64,000 nucleotides of DNA, taken from Epiperipatus broadwayi. Its lineage: Eukaryota; Onychophora; Udeonychophora; Euonychophora; Peripatidae. The stretch covers positions 1,572,204 through 1,636,203 of the forward strand of contig JAQFVV010006352.1 of assembly GCA_028023455.1 (NCBI GenBank), given 5' to 3'. The notes beneath the pieces are model-generated. The model saw only the letters and a program-made list of their open reading frames with translations, ran no database searches and had not been told where the DNA came from. Made by a program: the position numbers and the translations under genes. Position 1 is the first letter of the stretch; each line of letters begins with the position of its first letter. Positions 11,718 through 27,934 of the stretch are shown here, piece by piece.

Positions 11718-12692
11718 TTATTTTAATTTAAAAAAGTAATAAATTTACAAAATAACAGAAAATAAATAGTTTTTAATAAATGTAATTCATCATAGAGTGC
11801 ATGAAACTCTTTGAATTGTTATCAGTGAAATTAAATGCATAAAATAACACTAAACATTTAAATATAAAAATAAATGTTAGTAATGAGAGGGAAAATACGC
11901 ATTTCACTTCAGACTAAAATTCTTTCAAATTTTTTTGTAGAGGAACAGTAATGTAGAAAATAATACTCACAAGACTTTACAACTGCTATGTGGGAACATT
12001 TTCTTGTTTAACTCTTAGATAGAAAAAAACACTGACATCCATTTATTGAACAATATTAGTTGATAAAAAATGGTTTGAACCAGTTATTTACAAATATTTT
12101 TCAAGAAAATATATACACATTAAAACACTACGCCAGATAATATAAATAAAATTGAATTAAATAACCCAAGTATATTTTTGATGCATCAATATCATAAACA
12201 TAGTTAACAAACAAACAAAAACCATGATCATGATAGCAATACATTAAAAGTATACTTGGTTTATTTAATTAAAAATTATTTATATTCTCTGTTGCAGTGT
12301 TTTAATATTATTTATAATAAAGACAGAGGTTCAATCTATTATATATACAAAATTATAGATATAATGAGTTTTCTGGTATAGTGATCTTTTAAATTGGGAA
12401 ATCAATTTAAGTAAATGTAGTTTAATTTATAAAAAAATTAAACTTTAAAACTGTTTACATTAACTAATAATGACAAAATATGCTTTCTGAAAAGAGCTTT
12501 TCTATATATACAATTGTAGCTATTATATAATGAAAAGTTATATTATATTGTGCAATTTATTTAAAATATATGAAAAAATAACATAATGATTTTTTTTTCA
12601 TTTTTGATGTTATATATATATATATTAAATTAGGTCATGTGACATCTGACTTGATGCTTTTTTGTAATGATGTTATATATATATATATATAT
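11718..12692. other. AT-rich non-coding DNA
   Basis: Nothing supportable, apart from short (AT)n runs at 12611-12625 and 12673-12694. The word AATTAGGTCATGTGA at about 12630 belongs to the repeat family that follows. Confidence 0.4.
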
Positions 12693-12880
12693 ATAATGAG
12701 CTTGAAAAATAGCTCTTAACAAGCCCTTCAGAATATCCCCGACCTCAGACAGGTTTCTGCTATTGGTTTCCTCAGTGAGGTGCTAGGATGTTCAAGCATT
12801 AGATTTAAAATACCAGGTCAACCCCAACACTTTATCTAATGGATATCTATTAAGTAAAAAATCTGAAAATTTCAAAATAT
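12693..12880 (-). repeat. Hammerhead-bearing repeat family, copy A (inverted)
   Basis: On the minus strand it reads GAAAATTTC..., ACTTAATAGATATCCATTAG, AAAGTG, CCTGGTATTTTAAATCTAATG, then the hammerhead-like core (12731-12793), then AAGGGCTTGTTAAGAGCTAT and AAGCTCATTATA. The same order is found in copy C (about 13150-13400). It lies divergently to copy B, and together they form an inverted pair of about 0.27 kb. Confidence 0.75.
12731..12793 (-). ncRNA. Candidate hammerhead ribozyme A (degenerate)
   Basis: In order on the minus strand: stem I 5' strand GAACATCC, core CTGAGGA (fits CUGANGA), a weak stem II (AACCAATAGCA), GAAA, short stem III ACC/GGT with loop TGTCTGA, and cleavage-site C after GGT (a GUC-type site). 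The stem I 3' strand GGATATTC pairs with GAACATCC at seven of eight positions. Short stem III is typical of hammerheads reported in Penelope-like elements and retrozymes. Stem II is too weak to be sure of activity. Confidence 0.45.
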
Positions 12881-13050
12881 TTTAGCATCTCACTGAGGAA
12901 GCCAATAGCAGAAACCGGTTCGAGGTTGGGGATATTCTGAAAAGCTTGTTAAGAGCTATTTGCAAGTTCATTATATAACATTTGTAATACAAGCTTGTTA
13001 AATTAGGTCATGTGATATATGACTTGATTTCTTTGTAATTTTTTTTTTGT
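12836..13050 (+). repeat. Hammerhead-bearing repeat family, copy B
   Basis: The core region (12874-12937) is followed by TGAAAAGCTTGTTAAGAGC, AAGTTCATTATATAACATTTG and TTAAATTAGGTCATGTGATAT. All of these are shared with copy C, and with copy A in inverse orientation. The upstream part is shorter than in copy C. Confidence 0.7.
12874..12937 (+). ncRNA. Candidate hammerhead ribozyme B (degenerate)
   Basis: Core CTGAGGA, then AGCCAATAGCA, GAAA, stem III ACC/GGT with loop GGTTCGA, and then T at the cleavage position followed by GGGGATATTC. The 5' stem I strand has drifted (AAAATATTTTAG), so stem I is weaker here than in A and C. The conserved core suggests common descent from a ribozyme-bearing repeat. 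Confidence 0.35.
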
Positions 13051-13139
13051 TATTAAGGATTTGGCAATTTTATATTGCTAAAGATATTAATAGATGGCTG
13101 TCCGAACTTAGTTCAGTCCCATATGGCTATTTAAGTTAG

Positions 13140-13405
13140 ATAGCTAGATTGGAAGACATATGAATGTCTGAAAATTTCAGACACACTACTTAATAGTTAT
13201 CCATTAAATAAAGTGCTAGGCATGGCCTGGTATTTTAAATCTAATGATTGAATATCCAAGTACCACACTGAGGAAGCCAGTAGCAGAAACCAGTCTGAGG
13301 TTGGAGATATTCTGAAAAGCTTGTTAATAGCTATTTACAAGCTCATTATATAACATTTATCATACAAGCTTGTTAAATTATGTCATGTGATATATGGCTT
13401 GATTT
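13140..13405 (+). repeat. Hammerhead-bearing repeat family, copy C
   Basis: It begins near a small hairpin (CTGAAAATTTCAG). It then carries ACTTAATAGTTATCCATTAAA, AAAGTGCTAGGC, CCTGGTATTTTAAATCTAATG, the hammerhead-like core (13250-13312), AAAAGCTTGTTAATAGC and TTAAATTATGTCATGTGATAT. It is a direct repeat of copy B about 378 bp away. Confidence 0.75.
13250..13312 (+). ncRNA. Candidate hammerhead ribozyme C (degenerate)
   Basis: Stem I GAATATC (13250-13256) pairs perfectly with GATATTC (13306-13312). Inside are CTGAGGA, AGCCAGTAGCA, GAAA and stem III ACC/GGT with loop AGTCTGA, then T at the cleavage position. This layout is a type I hammerhead with a very short stem III. Stem II is minimal (GC/GC), so cleavage competence is doubtful. 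Confidence 0.42.
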
Positions 13406-13928
13406 TTTTGTCATATATATATATATAGTAAATGCGAATTTAATAATACCAAAGTATTTCAATTATTAGTTGGATTTTACATTTAAATTATAATTTAAAT
13501 TATGTTTTTGGCAACATAATTTCAATGAACATATATTTTTGTATACTGAAAATATAAACATGAATTATTATTTCAGAATTTAAATTTATCCATATATGCA
13601 TACACGCTTGAATATTGTAATATAACTTTTTAGTAAACACTTTTTTTACTATTCTGTTACATTTAACTTAGCATAAATTAGACAATAATCTGTACGAAAA
13701 GTTAAAAACAAAATTTAAAAATAATTTTCATTATACTTATATTAAATTCTTACAATCTTTTTGGCTTACAATTCTGCTGACACTTTATATTTTACTTTCT
13801 TTAATATTTTGTTAAAATTTCTGCAATCTAGATCCATCAGTAAGCTGGTTATGTTAATTTATTTAAAATTATTTACCATTTCTTTTATATCAAGTAAATA
13901 TATATTTCATTGTTTTAACAATGAATTA
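13406..13928. other. AT-rich non-coding DNA flanking the microsatellite
   Basis: Nothing recognised. Confidence 0.4.
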
Positions 13929-17227
<3,299 letters not shown>

Positions 17228-17385
17228 GTACTAGGGTTTGAAGTGGGCTTATGGCTAGGTATCATGAAGCTAGGATCAAACTCAGATCTGACTGCTTCAA
17301 TATATATATATATATATATAAGCAGTCAGATCTGAGTTCGATCCTAATGACATCTAGCCATAAGCCCACTTCAAACCCTAGTACT
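17228..17385. repeat. Near-perfect inverted repeat around an (AT)n spacer
   Basis: The left arm (17228-17298) starts AGTACTAGGGTTTGAAGTGG and ends GATCTGACTGCTT. The right arm (17320-17385) is its reverse complement, with one small indel and a few substitutions near the middle. The spacer is (TA)n. The arms are GC-richer than the flanks. It resembles an AT-centred foldback or MITE-like insertion, and no target-site duplication is obvious. Confidence 0.85.
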
Positions 17386-19779
17386 AACCTTAAATTTCCG
17401 ATGCAATGGGGCTTTATACGTTCAATCCATGCTAATTTCCATAAATAAAAACTATTACATAAATGTGTTCAAAATTATTTCATTTCAGCTTTAAATTGAT
17501 ACATTCTATTAATAAATTCATGATAGAATTATTCATGAATTTATATATATTATAACTGCATGGATTGTGCGTGTATATTTGTAAATATTTAAATGTATAT
17601 AATTGTTTGAAAGTTTCATTGCGTAATGTTTGATTTTATTTTTAAATAATTTGTTAAAGTTTTAATGATTAAAAGCTACATTCTTTTGATAAGCTTTCAG
17701 ATTTTCCCTTTCCAAAAACAATAGTTAAAGTTTTATTAATTAAAAAAAAAGATAAGGATTTCCTAATTAAAATCATTTTCTGATTTTAAGAATTCATTTT
17801 CTAATTAGAAAATTAATTCAAGTTAATGAGTTTGAAAGCCTTATTGATGGAATGTATCTAAAAACAACTATAATGAAAGAAGTGCTAGCCTGAAGGCATC
17901 AGAGGACGTTATATATAGCTCTGAAAAGTTTGGAGAAAAAAAATCCATCTTTGTTGTAGAGAAGTGCAGTAAACTCGGTGCATTTTAAATAGTGTTTTGA
18001 TTATGGTGAAGGGCTAGAACATCAGGAATCTGGCTACAGTTCCTGAAGCCCTTTGAGAATCTTCAATGAAGCTGATAAATTCTTTCTGGACAAATCAGAC
18101 TGCCAAAATCAAATAAAATGCTGTTCAAGTAATCAATCAAATGGTGCCAACGTTTTACCAACTCGGACATGTAACCTAAGGAGCCCAGCCCAGAAGAAAT
18201 GGGTAATATATTTCTATAATGAACCTTAAACTTTCTGGCCAGTTCCGACCTTACTTTACACTCCCTTTAAGAGCTCTTCTCATTTATAATGTAATAATAT
18301 TCTGTGTAAAACCTTTTATTTATGCTATTTTAACTTTCATAGTAATTCTCTCAACCTCTAGTCTTTAACTTTCCTTTCTTACATGGCAGTTCATTTATTT
18401 TATTATATATATTTATTGAGTAAGTTTATTAATGTTGTTATTTTTAATTATATGCCAATAATCCTTCAACTCGATGATCTCCTTCATTTCCTTTGCCTTA
18501 TACAAGTAATATAAGATTAATTCTGATAGTTAATTCTCACCAATTAGAACTAGATTTATACAGTTCGATCAATCATTGAGTCGAAATAAATTATTAAATG
18601 ATTGTTATTTTTATCATTGGCTAATAATAAATTATTAGCTCCATTTCTAATCTATGCCACCACTATTTTCTCATTTCAATAATATTTATATATTTATTCA
18701 TATATAATTTTAAAATGTTTTTTGGAAAGGGCCGATAAAGGAATCAGATAAATATATTCTAATTTAACTTTGTTATTTTCTATTAAGATTCAGGAAGGGC
18801 ATGATGATTGGGCCATAATTAATATGATTTACAAATACTTTAAAATAATGTTAGTTAAAAGCTCGTTTGACTTTAATTCATTTGATCAAGTCACCATGTA
18901 GAGCATTCTATAATTGGATTTTATTTTCCAAATGGTGACTATCAAGTCATCATCTTCAACATTGCTGGCATAGAGCTATCATTCATTTCGCATGCTTGTC
19001 GATGATAATATTTCTGTTATTTTAAATTATCAAGGAAGAAAGCACTTCCTCTCCTGTTCATGTTATCTTTGGAACACCAAAGCTCATAGTTATGACTCAG
19101 CCTGGCTTTTCATGTTCCACATCTATCTAAAGGGCATAAGACTTGTCAGATGCAAGCTGCTATGGAACTTTGATTATCGACCAGCTATCGTCTTTCAATT
19201 TTATTTTATAGCTCATAATTCATCAGCACCGTTGCCTCTCTGTTCCGGTAAAATCCGCTCTGATGCTTGTAATTTGTGATGAAGTGATTTCAATTAAAGT
19301 CGAACAAATTCTCCGTTATATCTCAAAATAAGTTTTTTAATAAAGATTAAAGTTATGCCCTAAATATGTATCTTGCTCTTCATGAATGCATTTGCGAATG
19401 TGAAAATAAATATCACATTCTTTTGTATAAAATTAGCGTAATAATTTCCTTTACTAATGAATACCTTTATCTGTCTTTTATTTCTTGTTGGAGACATAGA
19501 CTTTCAAATATTGCATAATACTCATCGGCATATAATAAGGACTGCCACTCTTATTATAATTATAAACTCTGTTAAAGGCTAGAAGTGATTAATATAATCA
19601 TTATTTAAAATTCAAACAAAATAAATTATTATTATTAAATATTTTCTAAACACACTTGGCTTCTTAGTTCTTAATTCTTTTATAATTATTTAATGTTAAT
19701 ACTCGCTGTCTGTATTGGCAACCTGAACATATATGTATGATTCGACTTAAAAGTATCTTAATTAATTATCCGATATTAG
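17386..19779. other. Unassigned region of mixed composition
   Basis: Segments at about 17880-18330 and 18880-19320 are less AT-rich than the neighbourhood, and the second contains a 95-aa open frame (18992-19279, plus strand). That frame has no recognisable motif or upstream context, and I do not call it a gene. These could be old transposon bodies, an untranslated exon or conserved non-coding DNA. Confidence 0.35.
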
Positions 19780-19975
19780 TGTCAGTTCAAGTGTCTCTAG
19801 TCATCACCAACCATTGAGTTAGTTTCTTGGCACATAGCACTGTGCCATCAATTTAGATTTCTACTAATCTGAGCTGGTGAGTTGGGTTTGAATTCAGTTT
19901 GGTTCAGCTGAGTTTGGATTCGATTTGTGTTCAGGTGGTGGTGTTATTTCGACTGGTACAATATATATATATATA
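19780..19975 (-). repeat. Possible diverged copy of the repeat end at 52025-52250
   Basis: The order GTCATCACCAACC, GGGTTTGAATTC, GTTTGG, GGTGG and TGGTACAATATATA parallels the reverse complement of 52025-52200 (GTCATCATCGGTTGG, GGGTTTGAATTTAG, GGTGG, CGGTACAATATATA). Identity is low, so this is tentative. Confidence 0.35.
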
Positions 19976-22058
19976 TCACAAATACTTTTATGCTTAATAC
20001 TAGCTAAGGGTAACAAAAGAAAATACACATGTATAAATTTAATTTATTTTACATTAAATAATTTTATTGGGATAATGTACAAATCTCTTAAAGCATAACT
20101 CTATAATGGAATCAGACCCACACACTGCTAATTCTCAGAACAGATAGCTGGAAGAATAATGACTTCAACACACAAAATAATTTCAAAAGCTATTATTTTT
20201 TAACTAATTATTTAATAAAATTAACCAATAAATAAAAAAAAAAGAAAATTAAAAAAAATGGTATGTCAAATTTAAATTTAACACATAATTTTATATAATA
20301 CATGATTTTATATAGGAAATATAATATTCTCTAATTTTTTATTAATTAATTAATTAACATTTAATTTAAATGAGTTATTACTCTTTACAACTACATTACT
20401 ATTTTTTAATTCTATGGATGACAATTCTGTTTCTAATCCTTTTTGTCTTATTATTTTTTTGCAAAATTCTTCAGCATAGGAAAGCTGAAAAATAAGCTCC
20501 AGAAGATTTGAAATGTTTAATTGTTATTGTACATGAGAAATTACAATCAACAATGAGTCTCTTTGAATTATATGTGGAATAACATTCTTATTTTAAAAAA
20601 GGATTGAAAGTTATTTAATAATTCTTTTGCCTACATGAAAAGATAAAACCTTCAATAGATAGACTAAAAATGATATGCCTTGCATAAATGATACCAAAGT
20701 ATAAAATGGTAATAGTAATAAATGTAAGTAATTTAATTTTTAATATTTTTCTAAATATAGACATAAATTGTGCATTTTTATGTGAACAGTTTCAAAAACT
20801 GAATAAAGGATAGAAATTATAATATGTTACTAAGATTGAAATATAATATATGGTTTTTTAGTTGAAAAAATAAAAGGTAAAAGTCTTCAAGTTGTTTTAG
20901 AAGATCAGATTATCAACTGAAAGCATACACATAGGTTGATTTCACTGTAATTTCTATTGTGAAATTTTTAGTTTCATCAATAAAATTTTAACAGTATTAA
21001 AAATAATTTGTTCATTAGAACATATATCCATTTTATCAGTGCTTATACTCCAGCATTAGGTTCAGAAATTCAAAGAAATAAAACTTTTGTTTATTTATTG
21101 GTTTGTATTATTTTATAAGTATTATTAAAAACCAAAATTTTTAGAAAAGAAAATGCAAGTATTGTTAGGATAATAAATCTTGGTCCAAAAATATTGGAAA
21201 CTTTGATTTTGGATTTAAAAAAACTAAAACAATCTGTTGTTGATGAATTTTTGCAAGTCAGTGAATAAACTATTACAAATATTTTGCTTAGTCAAAAAGA
21301 CTTAATAAAATGTCAGATACATAAATTCAAATCAACCTTATAGATTATGTTTTAGTTAAGTATTAGATAAAAAAGAAATTAATATTACACTTTATCTGTT
21401 CCAAACACATGTTAAAAAAATGTCATTCATTTTTTAAAACCTGTTACTACAAGAATTAAATTTCAATAGCTGTTACATTTTAATTATTAAAATTGGATTT
21501 TTATGCTTGTTGCATTATTGAGATAGGAAATTTCTTTAAAAGTGTGTTATAGGGATGAATAAGTCTACTAATGGACTCAATAAGAAGAAACAATGCTATT
21601 TTTCTGACAATGGTTCTATTATTAGTATCTGGATTCAAAGACAATATATGTCATTCTCTGCTTAGATGAGTAATATATTGAATGAAGAGTGGCTAAAATA
21701 ATGTAGAAATTTAAATAAAGAATTCTGACAGTTAACAAATTAGTTTTAAATGAATGATAACTTAAAAGTGCAAAAAATATATTTATTTTCTGATTTTTTT
21801 TGGTTTAAAGGTATCCCAATATGAAGTCCATCAATTATCACCTCGATTTATTAATGCAGAAAGTCCTTTCTCTTTATGAATGTACTTTATGATCATCTTT
21901 TGATTACACAGATGAGCTAGAGATATCAAAACCTGAATCCTCATGCCTATGTTGACAGCTCAATAACAGTCACAATGTAAATTAGCCTAATTTCTATTAA
22001 ACTTTAATACTTTATGAAAAAGTGGCAAACATATATGTATATATATATATTTATATGA

Positions 22059-22097
<39 letters not shown>

Positions 22098-24845
22098 GAT
22101 TCATGAAATATTTAACTCAACATATACAACTCTCTAGAGAAGTTTAAGATAATATTTGTAGAATATCAAGAAAGATCTTATTATATTATATTTTCACACC
22201 AATAAAAATAGCTCTCTGGGTTTAAATACATCTAAGAACTTAGGTTTGAAGTAAAAGAAGACCATTTACTTCAATAAAACCTCCAACAAAAGTGCTATTA
22301 TAGGTTAATTAGAAAATGTATTTAGCATCAGGATTATCAATTAGTAGTAATTGATAATTTCTTGGCAACATCAAAGGTTAAATGTTAACTCTATTCACAT
22401 GGATATTATCTTCTTATTTTTATTCTTTATTATAATAACAATCCATGGAAATATTTAATTCAACATATATATACTTAAGAATTTTTTGTTTTTATCAGTG
22501 TAGCCTTCAATCATCACAAAGTATTGAAAGAAAATAGAAACAAATCACCATCTTGCATAATGCAGAGTACTAAAAGATATTACACTGTCAATATAAACCC
22601 AGAAATTCAAGCATTGATACTTCAAAATTCATCTGATGACCGAAGCATATGAGAGAGGATGGTTTAATTTTTTTCACTGCTGGATTGGCAATATTGCTGA
22701 TTTGGACACTTTTTTTTTTCAGTATTAAAAATAATACAAATCTTAAAAACAAGACTAAATTTCTATTAAATCAATGAAAAATACATTTATATGTTAATAA
22801 TATTTTGAATAAGTAGAAAGAATATTTTGGTTACTTTTGAATAATAATTCAACAATTCCAATGCTAACTTTATTTAATCGTGAATAAAAATATTATGCTT
22901 AACTAAATTAAAATAGGACATTATGATTTTAAAAATAAAAAGAATGTAAATTTCGATGAGATACTGGAAGATTTAAATTATTATGGTGTGTTTATTTTTA
23001 AACTACTAGAATTTTTAGACTATATGATCTAATGAAGTTGTGCTTATATGCTATGTTAACCAACTTTAAAAGTAAGAAGAGTAATAAAATGTAGTAATTA
23101 TCACAATAGAATATTATTGTTTGTCACAACAAAATTATTTTCATAAATTTTGGAGAATAGATTGCTTACAATTGTAATGAATGACTGAGAAATGATTCAA
23201 TTTTAGAGAACCAAGAAACTTTAATTATAAAGATTTTGTCATCAGACAAATGCAACAAAAGTGTAAATGTTTTATTAATTAATTTTGTCAAGATCTTTGA
23301 CTCAAATAATTGACAAAGTTTGTAACAATGTTTAACATTAGCTGATTGTCTGCAAAGTTTATCCATATTATACAACTTTTATATGATAAGAATAAGAAAA
23401 TGCTTAAAACTTATGAGAATTAAAAAAAGTGCACTGACCAAATCTTTGTTTTTATTCTTATGATACTTTGAGAAAGTAAAATAGATATAGGTTTAGTGGT
23501 AAATTTTTAATTTGAATAGATCAAGAGCAAAAGTAAGAACTACACAATATATTAATGACTATGCTATTTTTGCCAATTCCAAACATAATTCACAGAATGT
23601 TATTAACTTTTTGAATGCAAGAAATAAGTTATTAAAAATCAGAACTTTATTAATTTAAAAATAGGAATCAGTTTAAATATATTGCCACTATTTCATATAC
23701 ATAAGTAAACTTGGAAGTTGAATTTAACAAATTTAAAATGAAGTTACTTCATCACAATCATATAACTACTGCAACCAAATTAGTTGTATATAGAACAGTG
23801 GTACTGTTCATTTTATTGCAGGAAAGTGTGATATAAATCACTTTTTAATCCACACCAAAATACTTGAAAAATTGTATACAAAACTGCTTTGTAAAATTTT
23901 TAAAACAAGAACAAGATTGTATATCTAATTGTATTTTTTTCAATTTTGGAAATGTGATTGCACAAGATAACATCATTGGGTTGAGTATGCAAAGCTAACA
24001 AACTGTAAAAGATTTTCTGAAAAATATTATGTGGTTAACTTGAGCATAATTTTTATAGAAAATGAGATTTATATAGGTTATAGGTATTATTTCAAAGACA
24101 CTACAAAAGGATGCAATATTGATTGCTTTTGTTGTGAAAATATAATTGAGTGTAGAATGCAATAAATAATTTGAGCATATTTGTGTTTCAAAGATTAGTT
24201 TTATATAGTCACTTAAAATTTCTATATATTTTTTAATTTTTTATCCTTCTATTTTTGCTAGTATTTATTTTATAGTGAGAATGACATTGACTGTTAGTGG
24301 TACCATGAAGCCACAAACTACACCATATCTAACTACATGACTTTAATTATATGCTCTGTAAAAAATGTAAAGAAATGAAACACAAGCATAAATTTGATAT
24401 TTACTTTTAACACACATAAAATGGAGGTTTGAACTGAAAAATTTTTCTCCAAAATGGAATTTTATTGAACATGTGAGATTGTACAGAGTATGCTGGGATT
24501 CCCCAGGGAAATGCTAATAAACATATTTTTTTAAAAAAAAAACAAAACAAAAAAGAATACACAAAATTAAAAAAAAAGGAAATTATTATAAGACTTTTAT
24601 TAAATATTTATCCTGTTGTCATAAAGAAATGTGGATAATTACTGAAAATATCGAAATATTACAAAAAATAAAAAAGACCCATTGATAAAGATAAACATGA
24701 TTTCACACAAGATCAAATCACATCACAGGGATTATTTCCTTACAGTTTGATGTCAGCACAAGATTACACATATATTGTAAATGTGAAAAGGCCTCCTATC
24801 TCCCCTATGTTGCAGGTCTAATACCAAATTACTATTATAGTCCAT
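19976..24845. other. 4.9 kb of AT-rich DNA without a recognisable gene
   Basis: Only fragments stand out. There is an (AT)n tract at 22058-22094 inside a hairpin (about 22050-22105). A 30-bp word close to ATGAAATATTTAACTCAACATATA occurs at both 22101 and 22446. Short frames (for example 23166-23375 minus) have no motif. Ancient transposase-like sequence cannot be excluded. Confidence 0.4.
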
Positions 24846-25105
24846 CTTTTGTTGATTAACATTGATTAAAGTAGAATATCTATTGTTTATTGAATTGTAA
24901 GTGTATATATATTACTTTTCGACAGTCATATATATAAAAACAGATGATTTTTTATATATGTATATAAACAAAATATTTAATCATAATATAATTATTAATA
25001 AAAAATTGAGAGGAATATATATATATATATATTACTAAAAATGGGTTCACTAATGCACTCACTGAAACAAAAAAAAAAAAAACCAACTAACTATTATACT
25101 TTTAT
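24846..25105 (+). repeat. Dispersed repeat, copy related to 5650-5905
   Basis: Same block order as 5650-5905: AACATTGATTAAAGTAGAATA, TATTGTTTATTGAATTG, AAAATTGAGAGG, (AT)n, ACTAAAAATGGGTTCACTAATG and CACTCACTGAAAC, then an A-run ending in CCAACTAAC. An A-rich tail in both copies suggests a retroposed origin. Confidence 0.55.
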
Positions 25106-27748
25106 TTTAAAATAATACTCTGGGCAATTTTTTTTTCAAGAATTTTTTTTTTATATAGAAATATAATAGGTTGCTCTCTCTTTAATAAGAAACTATAACA
25201 TTTTATTTTTATTTTTTAAGTCAATATTATCATTAAATATTTCTGTTAGAAAATAATTTATTATGCAAAATCCTGCACATCAAATTTGGAAAGAATTATA
25301 AAGGAAGATTATATATATATATTGTAACCAGTTGGCTTACATAGCATACACTAATATAGTGTATGTGCATATATATATATATATATACGTAAAATAAAGG
25401 AAAAGTAGAAATAAACACAGACATAAATTTTTGTAAATATTTTTCTATATTTTCTAAAATAAAATAATAATAAATAAAGGGTTAAATAACTCTGGGCTTA
25501 AAAGTAAAATTTCATTATGAAATTAATATTTTAAAAAGGTCCCAATAAATATAAATATTGCATTATTATTAAGTATTACTCTGATTTTGAAATTTAAAAA
25601 CACCCTATTGTATTTTTGAAATTTTAATTAATTAAACAGAGAGTTTTATCTATTAGAAATCCCCTAAGTGAAAACATGTATATGTTTTTAAAGGGATTAG
25701 AGAGCTAAAAATAAAAACTTTGTTTTCAATGAAGGTGTTGTTATCACCTCAAATAATTTTATAAAAAGGGCTGATAACAAACTAGCTTCAGTCTGGATAA
25801 TGATTTTTGAAGAGAGCAGTTTGGATTGTAATTTTTTGTGAGAGCTGAACAGAACAGCTTGGCTACTAAAACTTTTTGAATAAGTGGCAGAAATTAGCTA
25901 ACCAAAATGGATAGCTGCAGTATTTTGTTGGCTGTAGCAGAGAGTTGGCAGAATAGCTACCATGAATTGATACAGCTGAGACAGGACATTAGATTTAGAA
26001 GCTACTAATATTTCCTTCTCAGGAGTTTGAATTCACCTAGAGAAAATGACCCACTTCTTTCTGTAGAAATTCATAGTCTTAAACATGAAGGATGGTTGCT
26101 TGCCAAAAATTCTATCAAACCAAGACAGCTGATTGCATGGAATAATCCTAGATAGAACAGAGACCAACTACAAATCAAGATTTTACATGGATTGCATACT
26201 TTTATCTGATGATGACAACAAACATGGATTATATTTTTTTAATGGACCAAAAGAACCAGCCTGCTAAACAAATAATTATATAGATGCTGACTATCTAAAG
26301 GCAGAGAAGAACAGATAAGCGTATATATAGCTGGTAAGTTTTTTTAAAATAAGTAATATAAAATAGACATATATAGAACAATATTATTTTTAAGTTGGTT
26401 AAAAATCTATATATTTAAAAGAATATAAAGTAATTTTGCTGGAATTATAATTAAGAGTCAAAAATAATTCATTGACCATCTCGTTTTAAAGACAAAATAG
26501 ACGTTTTTGAACAATAATTCTCTGGACATTATTTTGAAAAAAAATATTTATAAAAAAAAGTAAAGAATCGATGATTCAATAATTTAATTTAAAAACGTTG
26601 AAAATTAATCAACAAATACCTGTCAAAAATTGACTAGACTTTTTTTTAAGGGGAAAAAAAAGAGAATTTATAAATTGAGACTAATTTTAAATTATATCTA
26701 TAGTTTGTTTATATACACACATATATGTATGAAATTTGTGCATATTTTCCAAAGAATTTAATAATGAAAATATAATATTATTGCTGTTAAGTTAAATTAT
26801 GATGTAAACGTCAGTGTGCGCGCACACACACACACATGTAAAATAATTGTAACAATTTGAATTTTGAATTGTAAATATTGTAAAACCATGTAATGACTTG
26901 TATTATTGAATATTTTTTAAAATCAGAGCTTTTATGCTATAAGACCTTAAATATCTTATTTTTTTATTGTTATTAATAAACTTATTTAATTGTTAAAATT
27001 GTATTCCATCATCTCTTGTTCACATACAGTAATAGAGCTTGTGTTCCTGAGCTAGATTCGGACATGGACAAATAGGGATGTGTTTAGTACTTTGGGCATC
27101 CAGAGATGATCAATCATCATCCTGGTTGGCCAAAAGAGGATACTCTTTAAAGCCCATGCACTATATTTTATTTTAATTCACTCTTATTAGAAGTTCAGTT
27201 TATAGTTGGCCAGTACAAATGGCCTGGACATTGATGATAAGCAGCATATTTTATTGTCCCAGCATTATTGTTTTTATTTCTGATTATTGTGTATTTTAAT
27301 GGATGGGCACTTAAATGGTGCATCCAAGTTATGTTTAAATAATTGCCCAAGCTGGCAAAGGCTCAGTAGTTAGCCTGGTCTAAAGAAGACCCATTGCCAA
27401 TCCAGTCACTAGATGGACTGTTGATTTTATTCTGGTTTATTGTACTGATTTATTTTATTCCCATCAATGATGATTATGGATGGTTATTTCTCTTAAGTAC
27501 TCATACTGATATTTACTTTATAATGCTGGTTGATAATAATTATGTTTTACTTGCTCTTCTGAGTTAGCTGGTTGGTCTCTCAATGTTCAGAGATTCTCTA
27601 ATCTCATTTTATTCTTAAATAAATATCATACTCTTATATACACTTTTGTAAATATTTTATTTTAAATGGACTGGGAGTGATGATGTTTTTCCACCCTCCC
27701 AGATTCATTTCTATTTCCCACAACTTCCCACCCCCCATCCCATTACAA
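25106..27748. other. Unassigned region; moderate-GC blocks at 25720-26330 and 27000-27500
   Basis: The first block ends with a donor-like GTAAGT at about 26333, but no acceptor or coding frame supports an exon. The second block follows an AATAAA-type word (about 26975) and is free of long frames. Either could be LTR or untranslated retroelement sequence, and I could not find a matching second LTR. Short (AT)n tracts lie at 25366-25387 and 27749-27770, and a (CA)n run at about 26820-26835. Confidence 0.35.
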
Positions 27749-27813
27749 TATATATATATATATATATATAACTACAACCAATAAATGTCTGTATTTTTAA
27801 ATTATATAATAAT

Positions 27814-27934
27814 AATTCAAACAAATATATTTAACACAGTATTCAAAATTAAATAATATATTAAAATAATATATTAAAATTAAAGAATATATTATTTAAT
27901 TTTGAATACTGTGTTAAATATATTTGTTTGAATT
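27814..27934. repeat. Perfect inverted repeat, 49-bp arms
   Basis: The arms 27814-27862 and 27886-27934 are exact reverse complements separated by 23 bp. Each arm contains TTTAACACAGTATTC or its complement. Perfect arms in otherwise drifting sequence indicate a recent origin or ongoing gene conversion. Confidence 0.93.

Noticed and set aside
18992-19279. 95-aa plus-strand frame as a host exon
   Set aside because: No recognisable domain, splice context or upstream continuation. Length is possible by chance in this less AT-rich patch.
22058-22105. Replication origin from the (AT)n hairpin
   Set aside because: (AT)n tracts are common throughout this window and carry no specific origin evidence.
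25720-26340. Exon ending at a GTAAGT donor
   Set aside because: No coding frame and no acceptor. A single donor-like word is expected by chance.
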